The position numbers were made by a program, and so were the translations under genes. This document shows, one piece after another, positions 41,461-50,096 of a stretch of 64,000 nt of DNA (position 1 is the first letter of the stretch; the number at the start of each line of letters is the position of its first letter). The notes below the pieces were generated by a model. The model did no database searches. It was not told where the DNA came from and saw only the letters and a program-made list of their open reading frames with translations. Source of the stretch: Tetrapyrgos nigripes (taxonomy: Eukaryota > Basidiomycota > Agaricomycetes > Agaricales > Campanellaceae); assembly GCA_013368315.1 (NCBI GenBank), contig JAACJM010000179.1:62001-126000 (forward strand), written 5' to 3'.

Positions 41461-42286
41461 ATGACTTCCTCAAACACTACCCTAGCTGCTGCTGCAGAGA
41501 GAGACAACTTCCACTTTCCTATACCTGACTGTTTGGAGAACGATAAAGTGAAGATAGTACCATTTACAGTTGAGTATCGGTGCTCCTTTTCACTTCATTG
41601 GCACTCCCAGTGGAATCTCATGGATAAAATTCTACCTATGACAGCCTTCAGAACACGCAGACAAAGTAGCCGCCAGTTCCAAAGACAAGAGTCTGTGGAC
41701 CTACTTCCCTCATGGACCCTTCAAAGACGGCGCAGACTTCATTGAACGATTCTGGAACACCGTCTTTCGTGGTAACCCTAGTCAATTCTTCTTCGTCGTT
41801 TTCGACAAAACCAAACGCCAAGAATCCCAAGACGGCAACGGTAATTTCAAGCTTGCTGCGATCATGGGCTACATCTTAACCTCCGAATGGGATCTCTGGA
41901 CCGAAATCGGCGCAGTCATTGTTTTCCCAGAATTCCAACGCACACATGTCGCGTCGAATGCGGTTGGATTGCTGTTGCATTATGCGCTCGATCTTCCCGA
42001 AGAGGGTGGATTGGGTTTACGAAGAGTACAGTGGCGAGCGATGGAGTCGAATGCTGGTAGTATACGGTTGGCCAGAAGATTTGGGTTCCAGATGGAAGGT
42101 GTGACGAGATGGGCGAGGGTTTTACAGCCTGGGGAGGAAACTGTGACGAACGGCCGTCCTGAGAGAAGAGGTGATCCAAGACCGGGACTGGGAGGGACAG
42201 ATATCGCAGTTTTGGCTATGTGTTGGGATGATTGGGAGAATGGTGGTAGAGAGAAGGTAGATGCAGAGATGAACAGGACAAAGTAG
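41461..42286 (+). CDS. GNAT-family N-acetyltransferase, RimJ/RimL-like (two exons, 249 aa)
   Basis: Exons 41461-41568 and 41645-42286 (76-bp intron, GT..AG). The protein transfers an acetyl group from acetyl-CoA to an amine; the substrate is unknown. An N-terminal strand (DKVKIVPFTPSEHAD) leads to LWTYFPHGPF. The acetyl-CoA-binding core lies in the second half: LAAIMGYILTSEWDLWTEIG, VIVFPEFQRTHVASNAVGLLLHYAL (motif A region) and WRAMESNAGSIRLARRFGFQMEGVTRWARVL (motif B, the typical N..S..LA...GF..EG signature). It resembles fungal acetyltransf_3 proteins that act on small molecules or N-termini. It appears full length and undamaged, with conventional splice sites. Confidence 0.85.
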
Positions 42287-42586
42287 CCGACGCAGCTTCA
42301 AGGCTCGAGATAACAAGGATTGAACATTGAACAATGACAGTGACAGGCAACACGGTCCTGCTTTCTTAAGGCTTTTTTAGATTCAGCAACACGATATAAA
42401 GAGCTTCATTGAAGAGAATCCTATCAGTATTCCGTACGTGTATATAATATCCGTCTATGCTACAAATGTTCACATGAACAGAGAAACAGAGAAAAGAGAC
42501 CAAAAAAGATGACAAAAAGCAATGAAACCGTTCTAAACTTTCTTTCAACCCCGTTTCCTACTCGCACCACTTTCCTACCCACTGTT

Positions 42587-43633
42587 TCACTCGGAATTTC
42601 CAGCAGCAGCATCAATGACAACGACAGCAGAGGCAGAGGCAGAGGCATCAGCCGAGGACAAAGTAGCAACGGGACTAGAAGAACTCTTCTCCGACTTCAA
42701 ATCATCTTTGGGCCCAGGGATGTAAAAAGGCATCTCCCAAGTCTTCTCCTCCTTCCAATCCTGTCCAAACAGTCCTTCAGCAGACGGCTTGAGTTTGTGG
42801 TCTAAGACGAATCTAGGTTCTTCAGATTCAGGTTTCCTGCCCTTACTATTGCCATTGCCAGTATCCGGATGCCCGACCGGGTTGAACATATCTTGAAGCT
42901 CCAGGTTATTTCGTACCTCCAATTCCTTAATAGAAGGCGATCCAAGGCTACAGTGGACCCAGCCTTCCTGGTCGTCTTCCGTCAACAGGACTCGCTGGCT
43001 TTCTTGACTTGGAAAAAGCTTGAGAGGTGGGATTGTGATAACAGATCCGCCTGAAGCTTCAACATTCCTGGATACGGTTCCTCGACGAGAAAGCGATGTT
43101 TCCTTGCCATCCAAAACGCCTGCTGCGGTGGCTTGAGCTTGAGACCCCGGTTGCTCCTCGTTATGAATGCCACGATGAGTGTTGGGGCCACTCTTGCCGT
43201 GTTCAGTCGGTGGCTTCGTTGGGCGTTGGGATCCTACTTTGACATCAAGAGGAGTGGCTTGAGGTCGGGGTAAACGAGGGAGGATTTGCACGTAAGGTCT
43301 CCGAACTCGAGGAGATTGGGTAGGAGTACTGGGACGAGGTAGAAGAAGACCTGGCGTTGGGAATGACTTCGATGAAGAATTGGCATCTGCCACAGAGGTC
43401 GTCCTTGCTGGGGGTGTTCGAGCTGTTCGAGGTCCTTGGCCGGCAACGGGACTAGCGCGAGGTTGCTCCTTGACTACGTTGGATAAGCTCCTGAGATATT
43501 AATCTTCATCAGAATGCGACTAACTAGAATAGAAAAACTTGGAATACACTCACTCGGCATCTCCAGGTTCTTCGTCTGAAGCATGTTCTTGAACGAGTTT
43601 GATGGCGTTTGAATCGGTACAAAGTTGAGACAT
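42587..43633 (-). CDS. hypothetical Pro/Ser-rich protein (two exons, 327 aa)
   Basis: Exons 43633-43554 and 43490-42587 join in frame across a 63-bp intron. The product begins MSQLCTDSNAIKLVQEHASDEEPGDAE. It continues with a Pro/Arg/Ser-rich middle (TPTQSPRVRRPYVQILPRLPRPQ) and ends in a low-complexity tail rich in Ser, Ala and Val. No domain is recognised. A moderately conserved-looking block (LFGQDWKEEKTWEMPFYIPGPKDD) lies near residues 265-290. Probably an intrinsically disordered fungal protein. It is convergent with the GNAT gene (ends 300 bp apart). Confidence 0.6.
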
Positions 43634-45194
43634 AGTAGTATGCTGGGTTTGAAGTTGTAAAAGCGAGAGAGGCGAAGGGAAATCTGAAAAAGTGCGGTAT
43701 TTATATCCGCTGTGGTCATAATGAAGTTTAGGATAATAACCAAGGCCATATATACCAAGCACCGGCCGCGGTGAACGTTGCCACGATCGAGACACAACTA
43801 TAAAGTTTGGAGTGCCGCGTCAAAGGCCCTCGATAATTGAGTGAAACCGGAATTAACGGAGGTCCTGATGAGTGAGGACGGCTCTGCATTATTTCGTGCC
43901 TTTGTAAGTAAAGACTCTCAAATTAATAAAGAATGATCATGAAATGACAGTTTGGGAGAGCCATGTCTATTGGCGTTCCTGATTAAAAAATGAACATCAG
44001 CCTGCTGAACATGATCACGATGTACCAGGGATACGCACGGGTCAATGGTCCATACCCCCAGGTAAATCAAGTGTGAAAAGTTTTGCCAGCAGAAGAAACC
44101 ATCCTAGGGGAAAGCTACGCTAGATTCTGTCAGTACCGACCACCAAAACTGTGCTCAGATAAGACAAACCTCGGCATTCGACATCTTATTTCTCTGCCCG
44201 GACCTCTGCATTCCGCTTGGACGCAGTCACTGAAGACGGAAGTTGAATGGAAGTCAGCAAGAAGTGGTACGTGGTCCGGACTTTCCCGAAACGCACGACG
44301 CGTCTCCTGCTCACAATTATACATTATAAGTACCTATAAGTACTCGTACGTTGTCTAGTAGCAAAAAATATGCAAGCTTAGATCATTATAAAAATTTTTA
44401 CAAAACGATTATAAGGAATGTCCATGAGTAACAATCCACTGTCAATTGCTAGAGTCAATGATATGATGATATCAATCATGAGCGTTCGAAAACTCCAAGC
44501 CTGCCAGTGAGCCGTGGGCTCAAGCTTGTTAGCCTAACCATACGTATTATGAGATGACTTTGACGAAGGCGTGTTCTTCGTTTGCATCTCCATCCTTCCC
44601 AGACCGTCAACCGAGTTACCAAAGTTCGAACCCGTTTTTGTTCTCTCCCTTTCAACTCCCTTTTTACTAAGACATTTCAGTGGATTTCTGCTCTGCTTGA
44701 CATACATACGAAGTGTAGGACATGTATATATCGTTGGTCTAGATACTCGAGACTACGACGTGCCAACCCTTGCGTGACCCAACCACGACTTACAAGTTCC
44801 CCACGACCAACCCCTGCACCTCCTCCCGAGTCTACCGTCTAACTTTTGCAGGTCCGTGTTCGCAGATTCGCTCCTTTCCATCTTCACATCCTAAACCAAC
44901 CTTCTACACCTCAACCAAATCGACATCTTTCCAACCTCTAAGCCAAGTTAGCCGACGCCAACTTTAGACAGCCTCAGTAAACCCAAGATTCCCCCACCCA
45001 GCCCAGTTAGGATGACATGTGCGGAAGGATTCAGTTTTGGAGATATCGTTGAGCTCTTTGACTTTTTCATCTGAGAGGTCGATGAGTTGGAAATTGGAGA
45101 TGATGCGCTCTTTGGTTACGGATTTGGGGAGGACTGTTCAACAGGGGCGAAGGAAGAGAGAAGGGGAAGGAATTAGTGGACCTTCTCGGGCATG
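43634..45194. other. gene-free stretch
   Basis: AT-rich at 43900-44480. Open frames at 44083-44967 are short and featureless. No gene or transposon end is recognised before the HET relic at 45195. Confidence 0.4.
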
Positions 45195-45420
45195 GAACCT
45201 CGAACCATGCCATTTGGGACGTCTGGGTATCTTATTTGGATGGGCAAGGGCGGTGTGTGCCAAGCACAAGCCGCTTGAAGTACCAGAGCTCGGTTTCGGT
45301 TGATGTATTTGGTCGGGACTGGCAAACAACTGCCTCTGTTGAGATGAGAACGGATAGTAGTCTCCGCCTCTGCCCTCATTTCCTTCGTCTGGAAGATGGT
45401 CCGTCGCGAAACGATGGATA
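45195..45420 (+). pseudogene. orphan HET C-terminal tail
   Basis: The frame reads AIWDVWVSYLDG, KYQSSVSVDVFGRDW and RTDSSLRLCPHFLRLEDG. This is the last 70 residues of the HET family and closest to the copy at 26096-28129 (IEDVWRSYLS.., LCPHFLRLEG). About 100 bp of 3' flank ('tttatgtaccc..agagcgactaa', to about 45550) also matches the 3' flank of the 26096 and 46548 copies. The HET domain and central part are absent. Confidence 0.8.
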
Positions 45421-46429
45421 AATGATACAATTGAGATTGTCGTCAACTAGAGCTCAGACCAAGGTGTATCGTTAGTAGTGGTAGACTATGTTTTATGTAC
45501 CCCCGACTCAGGACGGTTCCATTCCGTACAGAGCGACTAAATGCAACTGTTATAGGAACATGCTTCATACGTTCTGGCCTGCACCAAAAGTAGAATTTCG
45601 GTCTGGCCAGTAGTGAGGTACCTATGGTCTACGCTTTGTGTGTATACTACGCAACTGGTCCAGATTGCCCAAGGTTGACCTTATTTCCTCTCTACAGGCT
45701 CGAGAAAGTCTGAAAGTCAGCCATGGTTAACTTCTCAAAAACAAAACTGCACCTTGCTCAACTTCAATTTTCACCAAATGGTCGGTATAATGGACGAGGC
45801 TGGAAGGTAGATTGGTAGAAGTGCCATAAACGAGTAAATGTATAGCAAGTTCTTAGTCAGTTGGTGACACGGTCAGAGAGACTCTAATTATCCGACCCCG
45901 ACTCCGGCTCAAGGAACCTCGTCCTTTCCCCCCTCTTTTTAGCCAGTCATATCTACGACATTCTTTCTACGCCAGTTTTCATCAAGCTACCTTCTGCAGG
46001 ATGAGCCCCTGCTGCGGTTACACCGAATTTGACGCGTTGAAAACTACCCTTCATAGCGGCCCCTCCTATTTACTCACCAACTCTCATGTATGCGTACTTT
46101 ACATCTAGTAAGCGAGCTTGTGAGCCGTTGAGTCCTTACACGCAGAAGACACTCTCAAATCTAAGTTTTTCCCAGAGGATTATTTCTATCTTCTTGCCTG
46201 AACCTGGAATTGCATACCTTCTCTCTTCAAGGCAAAGGGAGGGAGCGTTAAACCAATAGGCTAGCGAGGAGGTTGGAGAGTACATAGTCTAGCCAGGTGC
46301 GTATATGCTCTTTTTGTTGCAGATTTTTGTCATTAACGTCGCGAACGTTTCACAGCATCGATGATGGACGCATTTGTAGGGCGGGCGCCAAACGGTTGCT
46401 TTTAAATCTGGCGGCCTCGTGCAGCCTTT
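45421..46429. other. gene-free stretch with VPS28 scraps
   Basis: At 46258-46305 the plus strand reads 'ggctagcgaggaggttgg..caggtgcgtatatgctc', matching the end of VPS28 exon 4 and its donor. At about 46003-46045 'tgcaggatgagcccctgctgcggttacaccgaatttgacgcgttgaa' loosely matches exon 3 in the opposite orientation. Both are non-functional. No gene is seen otherwise. Confidence 0.55.
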
Positions 46430-46547
46430 ACAGCTTCTTCTCCTGCTCCCTTACCGTAAGTCATTAATATTCACTCACCGCTTGAAGACCCGCCTCTTAA
46501 CTCTTTCTATTCCAGCCAACTCTTATACTTCTCACGTATTCCGTCTC
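46430..46547 (+). promoter_or_regulatory. HET leader with 5'-UTR intron
   Basis: 'cttctcctgctcccttacc', then intron 46456-46515 (gtaagt..ttccag, 60 bp), then an exon 'ccaactcttatacttctcacg' before the ATG at 46548. Upstream, 'catcgatgatggacgcat' and 'gcgggcgccaaac' (46350-46400) resemble motifs upstream of other HET copies. Confidence 0.65.
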
Positions 46548-48540
46548 ATGCGTCTTCTTAACACAGTAACCCTCAAACTTGAGGAGTTCTATACCGATAT
46601 CCCTCCCTACGCAATCCTCTCTCATACCTGGGAGAAAGAAGAGATCACTTTCCAGGACATCCGGAACCTCAAAGCTGCGAAACGCAAAGCTGGTTATGCC
46701 AAGATCGAAAATGCTTGCCAGCGTGCTCGGCAGTATGACTTCGAGTGGATCTGGATAGACTCGTGCTGTATCAACAAGGAGAGCAGCGCCGAGCTTTCGG
46801 AAGCCATCAATTCGATATACCAGTACTACGCAGATGCTGTAGTCTGCTACGTTTACCTTTCCGGTGTCTCCGCCGAGTATCATCCTCGGGATCTTAAATC
46901 TTCCTTCAGCAAGAGCAGGTGGTTTACGAGGGGTTGGACGCTGCAAGAATTGCTTGCCCCGAAGTATGTTGTGTTTCTGGACGAAAAGTGGGTCAAGATT
47001 GGGACGAGGTGGAGTTTGCGAGATGCTGTGTCTGCCATTACGTCCATTCCCGGGCCGGTGGAAGTCTTTGGGGATCGCGACATTGAGGAGTACAGTGTGG
47101 CTCAAAGAATGTCGTGGGCAGCGTTGAGGAAGACGACGAGGCCGGAGGACGAGGCATACTGTTTGATGGGAATTTTTGGCGTCAGTATGCCTCCAATCTA
47201 TGGGGAAGGTGGTGAAAAGCTTTCATGCGGCTACAACAAGAGATCATCAAGATTTCAGATGATCGTAGCATCTTCGCCTGGGTTGCTTCCGAAAGCCCTC
47301 GCAACAAAGAACGAGGATTACTGGCAAGATCGCCCTACGAATTCAGATTCTCTGGTCAAGTGAAACCTTCTAACTCGGATCTCAGCGGACTCGAGTATGC
47401 GTCCTATTCCTTCGGGAACAACGGTCTCAGAATCCATCTTCCCCTGACACGCTCTTACTCTGTACCAGGCTCAAGCCGAGTTGGGAACGAGAGCGGGAAC
47501 TCGGAAATATTTCTTGCCTCCCTGCATTGTCAGTCGGAGAGCAATGGTGGCGATATCTCTATCTATCTACAGAAGACATTCAGGCAGCGGTATGTCCGCA
47601 TTCGAGCAGATACGCTGGTCATCGGGTCTTCCGAGTCTTCGTCATCTAGACCAGAGATCCTACAAGAATTCACGGTCAAGGAGCCCCCAATTTCGAGGGC
47701 GACTCGTGAACATGCCTATATCATGCGGTTTAATTTCAGACGGCTTCCTTCCGCCCAACATTTCTCTATTGCGAAGCCATTATCCACTATCACTCTCCCC
47801 GACCCGTATTTCGTTGATCGTCGTAAACTTAAAAGTGCTCCTTTGGAGTATCGATCCATTTAAATTACTGCCCACCAATCTTTTTCTGTTGATGTATACT
47901 ATAGGTACCGGTTCTTGCGATTTCACAATATTTATCGAAACATTGATGGATACAAGCACGATCTGCCAGTTGATGGTTATTGGGGCAGCTAAGAGATGGC
48001 AGCTATTTATCCCTCTCGGGCGAAATGACAGGGAAGGAGTCTTTGCAGATTGTTGAAAAATTGATTGTATCTCCAAGGGAAAGACACACTACGACTTCTT
48101 GGCATTTACCCAGTATCTTGGCTACGACTTCCACGAAGTATTTCCGCCCGACATCTTCATGAAGAGATTCCAGAGACAAGCCTATGTTACTGTACCGGAC
48201 ACGGACACGGACACAGCAACCAGCACCGAATGCATCGCCTTTCCGAGTGTCCTTTCCTACTATCGTTTCAGAGTCGTATCAGAGTTCTGCATCGTATTGG
48301 GGTTCCAAGGATCTGATCCATGGGTGGACATTGCCCACGTATGTAGATCATGAAATACGAGGACTGACCATTGAAGACGTCTGGAGATCCTACTTGGATC
48401 GGCTGGGGTGTGCGGCAGGCTCAAGAGGTCATACTAGTCGCACGAAGTGTCAGTCCTCGGTCACTGTTGGTATTTATGGCCGGCCAACGCTTGCCTCTGA
48501 ACGAATGCTCTCCACCTTTGTCCTCATTTCCTGCGTCTAG
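46548..48540 (+). pseudogene. HET pseudogene, inverted segmental copy of the 26096-28129 gene
   Basis: Starts MRLLNTVTLKLEEFY. The HET core is intact (YAILSHTW, WIWIDSCCINK, TRGWTLQELLAP). A 1-nt loss at 'gaaaagctttc' (about 47216-47224) shifts the frame where the intact copy reads GEKAFMRLQQEI. An in-frame TAA follows at 47861-47863, and more shifts follow near 47980, 48060, 48350 and 48480. The residues recoverable from all frames follow the 677-aa paralog almost line for line, with a two-residue insertion (IPGPVEVF) and an 'acggac' microrepeat expansion near 48197-48214. Translation would give a HET domain with a short unrelated tail. Confidence 0.88.
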
Positions 48541-50048
48541 AGCTTGTTACCAAAGCCAGCTAGTGCTCTGACTATACAACTTGCGTTGGTAGTACTTATA
48601 TAGTAGACTATATTTCATGTACCCGACCTTTCCTGAGTCCTGATTACCACATCTGTATAGAGCAACTAAGTATGCTGCAATCCTAATGCACCACGCATCA
48701 GGCTTCCACCATGGTATTGTGGAACTATGCATATGTCCATCTAAAGATTTGTTCAAGATTGCAGGCCATCTTGCATACTACGCAAAGTGCAGCAACATGG
48801 CACGCGAAATAGACTCGCTTATTGCATCCCCGTCAGACTCCATTTACAGAGAAATGTATAAGGACGGTATCGACTCACCTGCATTTGACGCACATATATG
48901 CAACAACTCGGCTACATATATTCTCCACTTGGACTAAGTTTGTCTTCAGAATCGCTATCCGCAGCTGATGTTACAGTAAGCGTAAAATCAGTGGATGACA
49001 AGCAGGTTACCATGTAAGCGTAGACGTGGTACCTGGGGTTCTGCTACTACTATAGCCTTTCCAGCATATTGTGACAATCCCCATCGGATACATCGGAGGC
49101 AGCATATATGCGCGTCAAATTTTGATTGAGGCTTGTCGGAAACGGAAAATCGCGTATCGCGGAGAGACTAAAGTTTTGAACGGCCCTGGTTTTGACATAC
49201 TTTGACATAATTGACTTGACGGATCTGGTTGCACAACCACCGTGGCATAGGTTTGTTTGCAGATCCATGTCGGAACGGTGCCCTGTGGCAATGTCAGGGG
49301 AAGGCAGCTGTAGCGGGGTTGACCGTTGACAGAAGTTACAACTTGATTGCCATCAGAAGCCGGATCTAAAGCACATTTCGAGCTCCTTGGAAAGCCATAT
49401 GTTTTTTAATGGTTCGCATTGCTTGAAGAAGAACAAGTCATATCGAGTCAGTGGGTCGCGTAGTCGCGGGCTCTTCTCAATTCGACCATGATCAATTGAT
49501 GATCGATGTGAGGGACGATCGCAGTCCGATGAGGATACGGAATGGTGGAACGGAGGTTGCAATGGAACTGATTGCACTGTGATCAGTACAGAACGAACAA
49601 GCATCAACGAATCACAGCAAATCACGCACTGACCTGGCACTGACAGTCCGTAAGTCGAATAATATTATCTGCTGCGGCCGTCGAGGTCACTAGGTCCTCC
49701 TCCTTCGAAGTCTTCGTTGCGATTTTCGGAATATGTCTCAGTATTACATATGTCACGGGCGGCTTTGGGCTCTGATGGTCTGGTACAGATTAGAGGTTAT
49801 CAGAATAGTACCTAATAATAATCTATGCATGCTGTATGGATGCGCACTATTGGCGAGACGTGGATTGCCTTTTTGGATATGTTGTGGATATGTCCCACCT
49901 CATGAGCGACGAGCTCGATGTCCGGGGTGGGTTGAGATGAGAGAGTGGGTCCAAATGAGGATTGAATAAAGTTTTTGAAGAGATCTTCATGATGTCCGTC
50001 CGGAAGTTGTCCGGAAGCTGCGTAGATGACGCGGTACCGAGACGCTCG
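48541..50048. other. HET 3' flank copy, then gene-free sequence
   Basis: 48541-about 48800 matches the reverse complement of about 25850-26095, the 3' flank of the paralogous gene, with a short extra stretch near 48580-48610. Beyond that no gene is seen. A string 'catatatgcgcgtcaaa' at about 49105-49122 belongs to a motif common in introns here. Confidence 0.55.
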
Positions 50049-50096
50049 GCTCTATAAATAGTAAATACCCGCAATTCCCCTTTGTCTCAACCTATA
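50049..50096 (+). promoter_or_regulatory. TATA box of the F-box-like gene
   Basis: 'ctctataaatagt' at 50050-50062, about 35 bp before the ATG at 50097. This leaves a very short leader, 'cccctttgtctcaacctata'. The good TATA match and the spacing support ATG 50097 as the start. Confidence 0.55.
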
